In this document: piece by piece, positions 22,926 to 34,500 of the stretch
How the letters are laid out: each line of letters starts with the position of its first letter
Numbering within the stretch: the first letter of the stretch is position 1
Origin: Gonatopus flavifemur
Lineage: Eukaryota > Arthropoda > Insecta > Hymenoptera > Dryinidae
Length of the DNA: 64,000 bases
NCBI GenBank assembly: GCA_018340375.1
Contig: JAFFJZ010000001.1
Location: forward strand, 62,798,001 to 62,862,000
Reading direction: 5' to 3'
Program-made: the position numbers and the translations under genes
The notes under the pieces: generated by a model
Databases searched by the model: none
Told to the model about the DNA's origin: nothing
What the model saw: only the letters and a program-made list of their open reading frames with translations

Positions 22926-23195
22926 TGATTTTTATACCTCTGAATTTGAAAATTTGTTTGGTTATTTGAAGAAAAAGTTGTGTTCCACGCCTTTCCACAT
23001 CACTTCACTTAATGGAGGTCCAAGATGGGAGTCTTACCTTCGAAATGAAAAAAAATTAGCTGCCCCTTTTTGCCCCTTTGGGGTTCCGTCATTGTTTTGT
23101 GAAGGGAGTATCTTGCAGACACATTGTGACAATCACGGAAACCTTGATGAAATTGTAAGCAGTTCTCAAATTCGTTTGAAAATCGATATCCCGAG

Positions 23196-24100
23196 GGTTT
23201 TTAAAGTCGCTGATGAACAATCGATTGTCAGAATTTTCAAATTCAAAATGACAGATCCAATATTACTGAAATTTAAAAATTCATGGGTTTTCCTTCACAC
23301 TCCGCACTGAGGGGTTTTCGGGGTCGCTGATTACAAATCAGTTGTCAAAATTTCCAAATTCGAAATGGTAGATCCAATATGGTGGACCGATATTCCACAA
23401 ATCATCAGTTTTCCTTTACACTCAGAATTGGGAGGTTTTTAGTATTGCTGATTATATTACAAAATCCGTTGTCTTGATGTACATTTTCATACATTTACCA
23501 CTGCGCCAATTTGTCCGCCATATTGGACCCGCCATTTCGAATTTTGTGATTTTGACAACGGATTCGTAATGAGCAACCCCAAAAACCACTGGGTACCGAT
23601 TTTGAAGGGAATCCGATGGATTTTCGGTTTTGCGTCCGCCATATTGGATTTGTCATTTTGAATTTTGTGATTTTGACAACGGATTCCCATGCAACAAAAG
23701 TTGCTCTGCATGCAATCATTGCTCTCATGTTGTTTATCAAATTGATGCGAAGTTGCTGAGAATTCGCTACGCATGTGATTGAGAAATTTATGAAACCGAC
23801 CAACTTCCTAGCAACATGATAACAACTCAAGCTAAAATCTTAGATTGACAGCATATTTTTGCACATTTGGCGACGCAACGTCCCTGCAAATTGCTTCAAA
23901 CTGTTGTTGTACGTTTTAAACAATTTGCTGCATATTCGCTCAGCATTTTGCTGTTAGGATTCGTAATTCGCAACCTCAAAAACCACTGGGTACCGATTTT
24001 GAAGGGAATCCGATGGATTTTCAGATTTTTGTCCGCCATATTGGATCCGCCATTTTGAATTTTGTGATTCTGACAACGGAATCGTAATCAGCGACCTCGA
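23196..24100. repeat. Inverted array of about 120-bp CCATATTGGA units
   Basis: Units reading CCGCCATATTGGA, GCCATTTTGAATTTTGTGA, TTTTGACAACGGATTCGTAA, CAAAAACCACTGGGTACCGA and GGGAATCCGATGGATTTTC occur in forward orientation from about 23515 (copies at 23515 and 23636, and one resuming at 23957). About three more divergent units lie reversed at 23196-23480. The array is thus head-to-head around about 23500. It abuts the right end of the 18814-24183 interval. Confidence 0.65.
23687..23956. mobile_element. 270-bp insertion inside the CCATATTGGA array, GGATTC duplicated
   Basis: The repeat unit normally reads GACAACGGATTCGTAATGAG (as at 23560). Here it is interrupted as GACAACGGATTC, 270 bp, then GGATTCGTAATTC, so GGATTC flanks the insert (23681-23686, 23957-23962). 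The insert is rich in GCAAC / GTTGC words. Its ends, CCATGCAACAAAAGTTGC and (reverse complement) TAACAGCAAAATGCTGAG, are only loosely inverted. Superfamily unknown. Confidence 0.6.
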
Positions 24101-24188
24101 CAAACCCCTGAGTCCTAGATTTCAAGCAATTTTGAGAACTCTTTATAATTTTTTCCAACTTTTCGGCATTTGGCCCCACTGTGCGTTG

Positions 24189-27100
24189 GTGACGAATCGT
24201 TGTGCTGGCATCGGAGCATCAAAAAAACTGATAAAACAACATTCAGAATTCATACTAAAATCAATAGAATTTATCATCCTTGTGCAAATAAAAGCATCCA
24301 TAATAAAAAAGCGGGAAGGATATGAGAACGAAATGAGAAAAAATACCCCGAACGTGAATACGATACTCGTCCTTTGTCTCTTTCGCTTGGAAATCTTAAA
24401 AAAGTTGGGTCGAATGGTTCTTGCGCCGAGCAACTCATGCGAATTCACGTATTTGACTAAGAAACATGTTTGCGCATCATTTCAAATTCACCGTGTACTC
24501 GGACACGTAATTCTTCACAAAATCTCGAATTATAAATCCTCCAAAGCGTGCATCGGTGTAGGTGAAAATGTTAACACGTCTACCACTTATACGTATTCTA
24601 CAACTTCTGAATTCAAATCCCTTCTGCGACGAATTATATTTCAAGATTGAGTCGAGGTTTTCATTTAATAATATATATCCTCTTATATCTCACGTGTTCT
24701 TACAGTCGCGCTACGTATTCAACGCGGAATATAGGAAGGAAAAATTCATTGATGCGAGAAATCCAATTATTATGTGTGTCGACGTGATTTTTGATGGTTC
24801 GAGGATTGTTAAATATTTGAAGTATTTTCGTTGACAATCTTCGAAATTGGAATACACTCGATAAAACTCTGAAGACAAACAACATCGAATTATTATTTGT
24901 TTAAATACAGTATATATTCGAATCTGTACAATTTTTATTCCAAAATTATTGAGCATTCTGACTGGGATAATTTGATTTTTTCCCTCTTCATGGAAATGTA
25001 ATTATCGTGAAATCAGTGTTGCAGTATTTGATTTGGTTACATATTTGTGCATATACTACACGAATCTCTAATTACGTTACCCAAGAGATTTTCTGTTCTC
25101 TGATTATCAACTCCAGACTAGAGGTACATTAATTCACATACTCATCTCGGTCTCGAATATCGGCTTCAGTCAATATTCGACTGAAATGTGCACCTAAATT
25201 AATGTTTCTATAATATGGAATTTCAGTATTGGGAGTGAGGAAAATTTCTTATGCAACTTAATTACAGATCCTCGCGTGTTTGCGAAATGTTTAAAATTCA
25301 AAATATCTCGATCTCTTGATACATTCCATACACACACATGAGGAAATAGTTAAGAAAGAAGATACAGAAAGATATATTTTGGATTCGTAAAATGAATAAT
25401 TCAATTCCATCATTGAAAGTTTTGTGTTTGTATTTTGAAATTTGATTCAACAAGTTTATAAATTATTAATTTATGTATCGTATTATTCTCGATACATCCG
25501 AGAGGAAATGAAAAATATCAAACGTAACACCGAGTTCTTCATAGATGAGGTTGGCATTCACCTTGACACTTTTCATTAACGAAGCTCTCGCCTCGGGATC
25601 CGCGTATAATGAGTTTATACTTGATTCATACAAGGTACTTGAGAAGTAAAATTTGATAAAACATGTACACGATGTCCTGAATGAGAATTGAATCAACGTC
25701 GCCTGTACTGTACCCTGAAAGCAATGATAATTAATAATATTTATGATTTTCATGTCATATTTCAACACAAAAAAACGATGAAAAAAATATATTCCCGAAT
25801 TTTCTAGTATTCCAGTTCAATCAATGTAATTTCAGCGATTAAAATGTAAATTTAAATTATTCTGCTGTATAATACAACCTGAGTCGTTCAATTTTCTCTG
25901 GATAACAGAATTACTTCCGTTGTTACTTAAAGTCATTACTCAGTCCCTTCAACGTGACATTTTGATCCTTGAATTTGACTCGGTTGGTTATAAGAGACAA
26001 CAAGTAAAATGGAAAGATTGTATTCTTCAGCTCAATTAACATGAAATTACAAAGGAAAATGTATGGAAATTACATAATATCGAATATTAAACTCTCTCAA
26101 TTTTCTAAAATTCAATTCCGTTGAAGTATCATATGTGTTCATTTTTCTGTTCACAGGGTAAGCTGCAGTCAACTTCAAAACTCTCAGGCTAAGAATGTTT
26201 CTGCTATGGTATAGGTATTTATCATCAGAATTCAAATCTGTGAAACATGAGCGTTATAAAAACATCACTCGATATTTATTTCAATTTAAATGATCTTTTC
26301 CTCTTATACGTTCATGGTTGAGCAGAAATGCTACTTTCCTATTCATTTGTACGTGCGTATAAAGATAATATGAATGCTGAAAGGGTCTTGAACCATGTAC
26401 CGTAGATAACAAGCTGGAACGATTAATTCGTTGTATAAATATGAACTAATTGCCTAATTAGGGAACAGTACCTAGTTCTAACCTGAAATACTGACATGAA
26501 TCCAACGATTATGATTATTATATTTTAATGAGCAAACAGAATGCAAAATTATATCGACAGAGAAACCCATGGATAACGGGTACTCCCGAATAAATTCACG
26601 TGAAAAGCTTAGCATCGGTTTGATGTAATCTTAGCAAGATTCCAATCCTGAATAATAGGTTGTGTATGGAAGATAACGTTGAAAAAGAGTTTCAGAGTAA
26701 GACTCGCAAAATCCCTAATCAAATTCGAATGATTATCCACTTTGATTGTTTCGAATAAAAGGATATCGTCGAAAAATTTGAAACGTGACTATGAAAGGGA
26801 AATAAAGCCATGTGGAAGAAATTGCGAATGGAGTATAGGAAAAAGGAAATGTAGATAAAGTCATAATTATAACAGAAGGGACACATTGATGAAACCGCAC
26901 GCTGAAACACAAAGGTTTACTAAAAACAATGGCAGAAGGAAGGATAAAAGGTGAAGTGGGAAGTGGGAAAGAGGAGATCGAGATTAGCATAGAGTAAATG
27001 GATGACAAAGGATGTAGCACGCACACCCTAGGTTTGTGGAGAGGAATAGGTTAGCGAGGAACAAAGAGAGATGGGAAGTTGTATCAAACCCGTTCCAAAA

Positions 27101-27840
27101 CTGATTATTATTCTTGAGGGTAACCAGTCTCATAAGTATCAAAATGATAGTTGTGCCGTACAGGATGAAACGTCGATATGGAATCATGAATTCTGCTCAA
27201 TGTATTGCGCTTGTTAATAAATAACCGATGTGTAATCGATGCTAGGATAGAACATAATGCATCATATGATTTTAATTTTTTCTTTTTTATTCACCTTACC
27301 CTCTTCATACGAATAGATGTTTTGAAATTTTAATCCCAGTAATACGGTTTGAAAATGATTCAATTGCACGGAAAGTCTGATGAAACTTTTACCGGTATGC
27401 TTATTTAATCAAACATTTCATGTCCCCAACGTAAAACAAGATAAAAGCGATGTCGCGAATGTATCATTTTCTCTTGGATAATCTTGTAAAATTTATAGCA
27501 TTGCGTTCATTTCATATCTCTTCGATTTCATTAGCGATGTAATGTCCCAGCTACTAATCAATAATAAGAGGATAATATTCTGTTGAGAGCAAGTGATACA
27601 GAAATAATTCTAAAGATTACTCATGTTCGGAGAGAAACATTTACCGAGGCAGCAAATCGAGATGTTATGCTTAGTCTAGCCCAGCAAAAAATTCTTTGAT
27701 TCGGCTTTTATTTTCTCGATCCAGTCAAAACAGTGCCACTCAGCACTGAATCAGACGAATACGGTGATTGTGAAGCGGTATTAGTACAAAAACCAAGAAT
27801 TATCTGCCCATAAATCTGAGTTGATTGATCCTTTTGAAAT
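24189..27840. other. No gene recognised apart from one weak exon candidate
   Basis: AT-rich DNA with no repeat family I can define. A 172-codon + strand frame at 24132-24650 starts inside the right end of the preceding repeat and has no recognisable domain. Confidence 0.5.
25466..25714 (-). CDS. Possible terminal coding exon, unrecognised
   Basis: On the minus strand a strong acceptor (ATCATTGCTTTCAG|G) opens a frame of 82 codons ending in TAA at 25466. The C-terminal half looks protein-like (DPEARASLMKSVKVNANLIY, then EELGVTFDIFHF) with charged, helical character. I recognise no family. A second frame is also open for the first third of the exon. No clear poly(A) signal directly follows. 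It may be the last exon of a minus-strand gene or chance. Confidence 0.25.
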   Translation of the reverse strand, partial: GTVQATLIQFSFRTSCTCFIKFYFSSTLYESSINSLYADPEARASLMKSVKVNANLIYEELGVTFDIFHFLSDVSRIIRYIN

Positions 27841-27885
27841 GCCAACATCATCAGCAGGACATTTTATTGTCGATACAACATATTG

Positions 27886-28058
27886 TTAGTCTTCAACGCT
27901 TTCCTTGCCTTCTTTGAAGGCTTTGTACCACTTGTAGACATTTTTTTGCGACATTACCTCATCGTCAAAGACCTTTCGTGACTCCTTCAAAGTTTCCACG
28001 ACGAAATATTCATTCCACCAACAAAATTAAATGCGGATTCTTTGCTCAACAAAATTAG
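27886..28058 (-). pseudogene. Mariner transposase N-terminal relic
   Basis: The minus strand encodes a decayed version of the N-terminus of the 11.6-kb mariner. Corresponding segments are NFVEQRI, ETLKESRKVFDDEVMSQKNV and YKWYKAFKEGKESVED. The start codon has become CTG and stops interrupt the frame. Upstream non-coding sequence (a GTGTTT..GTAAACACACG stretch) also recalls the mariner leader, so the two belong to one family. The rest of the gene is absent. Confidence 0.75.
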
Positions 28059-28369
28059 ACAGTGAAAATCGATAAACTGACATTCGTGTGTTTACAAAAA
28101 CACGAGCAGCTCTGCAGCAATTGATATCAAGGATAATACTACCAACCAACAAGCAAAATAATATGTTTCAATAATACCCACGAATTTTGAATAAGTAATT
28201 TATCTTATTTTTTGGGCACATTAGTACGCTATTGGAGAAATTTGCTGTGTATATTTAGTAGTTGGATCTAAAGAAACGTATCTTCAGAAGTGGTTGATGG
28301 AGCAAACAATGAATTCTATGAATACAACTTCAGACCGAAAACATTCTCCAAAAATTATTGTTACTGCTG

Positions 28370-28560
28370 ACTTGGAAGGTTTCACTTCACCCACCGACCG
28401 TATTCGCCTGATCTTGCACCTTTGAATTATCATTTATTCTACCCTCTGCAGAATTCGCTTGGTAGCAAAAACATCGATTCTCTGGAGCTCAGGGAGAATC
28501 ACTGAAAGCAATTTCTCAATGAAAAAGAAAAGGAATGTTTTCGAAGAATAGTGAAGTTAG
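28370..28560 (+). pseudogene. Mariner transposase C-terminal relic, different lineage
   Basis: The + strand carries WKVSLHPP, then after a one-base shift PYSPDLAPLNYHLFYPLQNS, LGSKNIDSLEL and, beyond a stop, KQFLNEKEKECFRRIVKL. This is the DD34D C-terminus of a mariner whose family usually reads PDLAPSDYHLF. The third catalytic Asp is Asn here. It faces away from the N-terminal relic at 27886-28058 and its sequence (YHLF, LQNSL) differs from the 11.6-kb copy (FWLF, KRPLRG), so the two relics are not halves of one gene. Confidence 0.75.
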
Positions 28561-28599
28561 GAGAAGGAATAATGAAGTTGAATCTCTTTTATATCTCCT

Positions 28600-31500
28600 G
28601 AACCGTTCGAATATTTTTGAATTATCTTTCACTCGTTCAATAATCCACACGCAAGGATAAACTCTACGAAATAGAATCAAAATTCTGCGAAATGTGGAAA
28701 TATCTTCTTGAGATTATGGAAAAGGGAGTTAGGAAAATTTTGTTCATCCCCAATGGGGTATCTTGAATTACAACCCAGGGTACTCACAATTGGACGAATG
28801 AAGCTTTCATTGTGATTTTCCAAGTATTATTATATACATTTTTCAAATCCATGAATCCATGATCTTCTTTATGTTTCCTCCATTTTCCTCAAAGGCGATA
28901 TCGGCCACAGGGTGTCACTTTACCAGTCTCGCGTGTCAGCTTAGACTCACCTCTTTGGGAATTTTCATTGAAAAAGAATTTGAAAAATATTTCAAACTGC
29001 AGCTGGAAATTCTCGATGCTCTTCTGCATAGTTCTTACATACACGAATTCCATTGAAATTCGATTCGAAAATTCGCCAATAAAAACTGCCGTCGGATTGG
29101 AATCTCTTTGGAGGAGGGATTGGTGAATTTTCATGGTCTTTTATCCAACGTGTATGTGTCTGTATTTCAAAGAAGTATTACATCAAAGAAATATATCAGT
29201 CATCCGTAAGACAGCGCAATTACTTATGCATATTGATACTCCCTTGCTCAAGCACGCGGTTAATGTGGAGTACAAATATTGATTGAACTCTGACATCGAT
29301 TCGACGAGCTCTAATGAACGAAATAAGGATTAATATTCGTAGTCGAAGTGACTGCTGGTTGACCGCTGACACAAGCTGACCACAGGCGCACCTATCCTAC
29401 TCTCGCACCACTTTTCATTCATATTGATTCTACTCCGTACGTATAATGGATGAAAAAAAAGGACTGCATCCGATTCTTCTGGGGTTCACTGTTATTTTTG
29501 CATTACTGATGAGGTCACGAACTTGTTTTTTTTTCCCTTCTACTATTCGCTATATAGATTTTCATTTGTACACACTCCACATTCTCTTCTCATCGTTTTA
29601 TTGAAATTCATGAATGAACGAGAGTGAAGAAGCGAGGTTGGATCACGTGGAAGAGCAGAGGAAAAAAAACCAAGGGAGAAGTTTACTTTTTTTCTGTTTT
29701 GAATAAATATTGAAAAAAATGTGGGAATCTAATCCGTTGATCTGTTGGAAACAACGAGAATGGATAAGAATAGCGGGATCTTGGATAAACATGATTGAGA
29801 AAGATCTATTGATCTATCTGGAATAAATCGGAAATCAAACTGATTCCACTCATTTGGACAAAGAAAAAACTACGAGGGAATTCAAATGCGAATTGTATAT
29901 AATCCTGACGGTAAAACTATTGTGGAAATAACGGTAGACGATCGTAGGAGTGACGTTTAATTGCTTTGCAGGCTACCATTGTACGGGTGTACTATGTATT
30001 TGATATGTATCGTTACGGATCCTACATCAGATACTGTTGTTATAGATTCAACAGATATATATTTATTGTAATTTAAATGTTGAAACAATAGCGGATCTAG
30101 GTGAATCCAATGACCCTTTGTGTTTGTAAATAGCGCATGGAGTGGAAAATAATTCCATTGGTTTTGTTTTCTAGTTCCATCTTTGGTACGATTTGTTTGG
30201 ATTCGTAATGAAAATGTTTTGATCGTGGATTCTATATCTCAGATATACATGAACAACACGCGGATATTTCTCATAAAAAAAAACAGTCTGGATTAAATTT
30301 GGGGGCCTGAAAATGCTTCATCAAAACCGTCAATAATGCTTTCTCTGATTGTCACACGAAGCTGAAATTGGCAACCATAAAGCTATCAGTTACGATTGTT
30401 ATAACTTCTGAGCATCTGAAACCTTTAGTGGGACAATTCTTGATCGATTTCTGGCAACAACAAAGCTTTAACAACGTTTAATCAAAAGTTACAACAATTA
30501 GCTGCTACCTTCAGAATCACTAATTTCAGTTTCATGATTGTCACAAAAAAGCATGTTCTGTATTGCTCGGACATCAGCCACGTGGCTTCAGTAACGCTAT
30601 GATTAGTCTGGAAAGTCTACAGACGGATATAAATAACACTCCTTTCATTGTTTTTTTTATGTAGATCAATCAATTACACATAGCGACATTGGAAAAAAAA
30701 TTGTTTGTCATAACAAAGATCATTGAAACGTGAAAAAGATTTTTTTGTAAGGAATATTCGCACTGATGCGAAATGATGAACGTACGTTACAGTGATCAAA
30801 AGAAGAACAACAAATTAAATCACTCCATCCTGTCACGAAACTCCCTCCCTCTCATGTTACTCGGCGAATCGTCAGGAAGAACAGAAAGTTGACGGACAGA
30901 AAAAACTCTGTGTTATCGTATTAATGATATTGTCAATATTTTTCCACTTTGACGCCAGTAATGGCTTTCAAATATGATTCGATGAGGTGGTTGAAGGGAA
31001 AAGCTTGATGACCGAATGCTTTCATCGATGGATGATATTTATATTCATCGAAATGTAAACTTCATTAACTTCATTGACTCCATCGTCCCTGCGATCCATC
31101 ATATTTTGAATAAATTTCGTTTGAATCTCGTACAGTTGGTTAAAATGAAATAATTGGTCGATTGAAAATAAATCATGTATCATCGTTCGTTTTCACAATA
31201 ACCCAAGAAAACTTATCGTCATAAATTACTCTCACGAAACGATTCACGCGCCTCGATTGTTACCCAATCAAAGTGCTCCAAGAACTCGATATCGAATCGT
31301 CCAAACATTTTGTATTTCAAGATAAAACTCAGCAAAATTCACTTCCCAAATTCATTATTAGGTCATTTCTCTCTCTTTTCCTCCTCTCAGCTTCAGCTAA
31401 AATCTTCCCGACCAAATGTACCTACAAGGACCAATGAAATTTGAAATTGATTGGACGATTCGTTCTTGACCTACTACGTACGTTATAGATAAACCAATAA

Positions 31501-34500
31501 ATGGACAGAAATTATTTCGAAAAGCATCGAATTCTTGACTCTTGAAAATCCAATATCGTGAATGAAAATACACAAGTGAGAATGTACATTATATATTTAG
31601 AGATATGATGTGATTGTATACGATACACATCGACTGTATGTTCGTGAAATAAAAAAGAAGAAAAGTCAAAAAGATTCATACAAATACACTTGGTTCATAC
31701 AATTCGACTCATCAATTCGTTCGCTATTTAAATTCATTCACGTTGATGAAAAAAAAAAGAAGAAGAACGACAACAACAACAAAATAAAAAAAGGTGATGT
31801 TTACTCAACGCGATTCTATACCAAAATTCTACAATTCTGTTCGTTTATTTATACCAATACGATAAGTACGGTCGATTTACACTTGCGATATAGAATTGCA
31901 TTTATTCGAACATAAAGGGAAGAGGGATGTATCTGAACCATAGGATTTCATAACTCGACGTATTTCACTTTTAGGAATGGCAACCTTGACATATTCGACG
32001 GGTGGAAAAGACGTTTTTAAGGCAGCGCGCGTAAAGGGGAATCACTTGTACGAACGTATGATGTGGAAGGAAAACATTGTGACAATGGAAAGAAAGAGAA
32101 ACAAAGTGCGCAAAGCACATTGACTCGAAACAATAGGAATGTTTGACTTTAGAAATACTTTGTGATGTGAATTGTGTACTCATTACTTGGATGAAATGAG
32201 AACTGCCTTCCGTAGCGGATGCTTAGGAATTGGAATATACGAAATTCTTTCAGAATTGTTGTTGTATAAAATTGCCAAATGAAATTGTATGACTGAATAT
32301 TTTTTGATTGGCTTCATTTATCGACAAGATTAACAAAAATCTTTTCAGATTTTCTCAGCGAAAGGAGAACTAGGGGTGCGCGAGGCGATATTCTCGCCGA
32401 TACTTTGAAGGTATCTTTTCAATATTGATCAGATAAAGATGTTTTTTGTCTTGTATATAAAATAATAGAGATATTCAGGAACAGAGTTATTTGAGAATGA
32501 AAAAATAAAGAATAGAGTTCTTGTTCTGCCAATCAGCGATGTACCGATGAATAATAACAGATCTTGAAATTTTATTTTCCACACGTTAACTGTTCCAGAA
32601 TTTTATTCCGAGTGTAGGCTGAGTACATAAAATTTGATCTATCACTGATTTTTATACATAATATTTCCTTTCGAAGCACATTTTATTATACAGCCAAATA
32701 AATCCTCAGACCTTCAACCCAAACCAAGATCATCCATCTCTTCTTTTTTTCATTCTCATCTCCCACAAGAGAGGAATGAGATATTTCAATTTATTATTAC
32801 CAACATTTCATACGAAATTCTTGTGGTACACGATGATCATATGAGAAGAATTCAAATCATCCTCTGATTACAAAGGGAAATATATGTAATTTCAAGCGGT
32901 GCCGCTTCTAGAATGTATAAACCGGCAGTCAGATTACAAGATTAGTGTTATTCGAGTCGGTTTTGTTGGTTTGGACCTCGTGACTTGGCAGATATAGTAG
33001 CAAACCTCATTTCAAGAATTTCGATATCATATTAAGGATCTTCCAAGCATATAGGACAAACAACACTTGTTGATTTCAAACTTCAGTTAGAATAATACAA
33101 GTACGCGCATTCAAGGATTATCATTTGTCATACTCGATGTACGATGATTAATTATTCATTTTGTGATTGGTACAGTGATTCCTGGTATCTACTCGCAGAG
33201 GTATTTGATTATGAATCATCAATTGTTCTCCAATACTCTATACGTTTAGAACACAATTCTTTTTGTTGATTCTTTTCACGCGTAGTGCAGATTCAAATCG
33301 ATTATTATTTCACTCTCCGATCGACTCATAATTCATTATCAAAGAGATCGAAGTGAAAAAATAAATTATGTAGAGACATAAATTCAATAATAGAAGTTTT
33401 AATTGAAGCATTGAGAGTTTTCTGCCATATCATAAACCATGTCATGTACGATGAACCATGAATCATCGAGTATTGGAAACACGTCGGGAACATTCACAGA
33501 TATTTTAACATTAAACGCACGTCGGCAAGATAAAAATATCTATGCTTTTGAAAACCGAAAAAACTGTGCGTGGCGATACTTTCGAAACCATCGGGAGATT
33601 AAGATATTATCAGCAGTTCCATAATACTTTCAAGAACGATATTCGATTTTCCAAACTATTTCAATTTCCAAGGAACATGAAGGAATTTTAACCCCCTGAA
33701 ATTCTCTTCACAAAATTCGTTGCAATGGGAATTATGTTATTTCGTGAACAAGAAATTGCGAGTAAACGATTATTAAAACATTCAAAACTTGCAGGTTTTT
33801 ACTCGCAATATTGTGACAATTATTCCAATTGGAAATTGTGACGGTGGAATAATAACGAATCCTAAAAGTACGTACTTCAATTAAGATCCGGAACAACGTT
33901 GTTCCGTGTCCTTTGTTTCCATATTCCTTATGGAATGAATTTTATTACAGATTCACATTACAAATGAGAATCTAAATAACAACACTAATTTTCTCTATAC
34001 ACGCGTTGGGACGGAATCATCAAAAATTCAATATCTTAAGGTTTGATAATCAATAATACAATAATACAATTGACTCAACGTTTTCGGTCTTCTTTGTTCC
34101 AGTTTCATTCAATTCACATTTTCACGAAACAAGATCATTTATTCATGAGAATCGTATCTCATTAGGTACAACAATTCGTTCGGATATCCAAATTATTTCA
34201 TCTTTCATTGATACAATACATTCAAATCACTTTCCGCACGTAGGAAGTGCTTTCATTTTCCCGATATTTTCCATGCCGATGGATTTCTCGAATCTTGAAG
34301 CATAGAGGAGCTTCAAAAATAATTCCGCCAAGACACTTATTCGAATGTATTGGACATCCATTCTGCTTTTCATAATTAATTTCGCCTGGCCTATACGGGG
34401 AGCGTACTTCAACGTCGTCATTTTATTTTCATACCTCATTATATCGAGTGGAAGATTCGGTACCCTGATCCCCCGTTTCGTTTCCTCGATGTCGAGTTAT

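Larger units (their letters stand above)
18814..24183. mobile_element. Putative Transib-like element, 5.4 kb including insertions
   Basis: Left CACAGTGGGGTCAAATGCC and right (reverse complement) CACAGTGGGGCCAAATGCC are inverted repeats with one mismatch over 19 bp, followed by A-rich sequence on both sides. CGTTG lies immediately outside each end (18809-18813, 24184-24188). A 5-bp GC-containing target duplication with CACA/G-type heptamer ends is typical of Transib, the relatives of RAG1, and CACAGTG equals the RSS heptamer. Removing the 1.8-kb hAT insertion leaves about 3.6 kb. I recognise no transposase, so it would be non-autonomous or decayed. Two separate elements of one family in opposite orientation are the alternative. 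Confidence 0.45.

Noticed and set aside
24132..24650. 172-codon + strand frame
   Set aside because: Begins in the right end of the putative Transib-like element and has no recognisable domain or coding-like composition.
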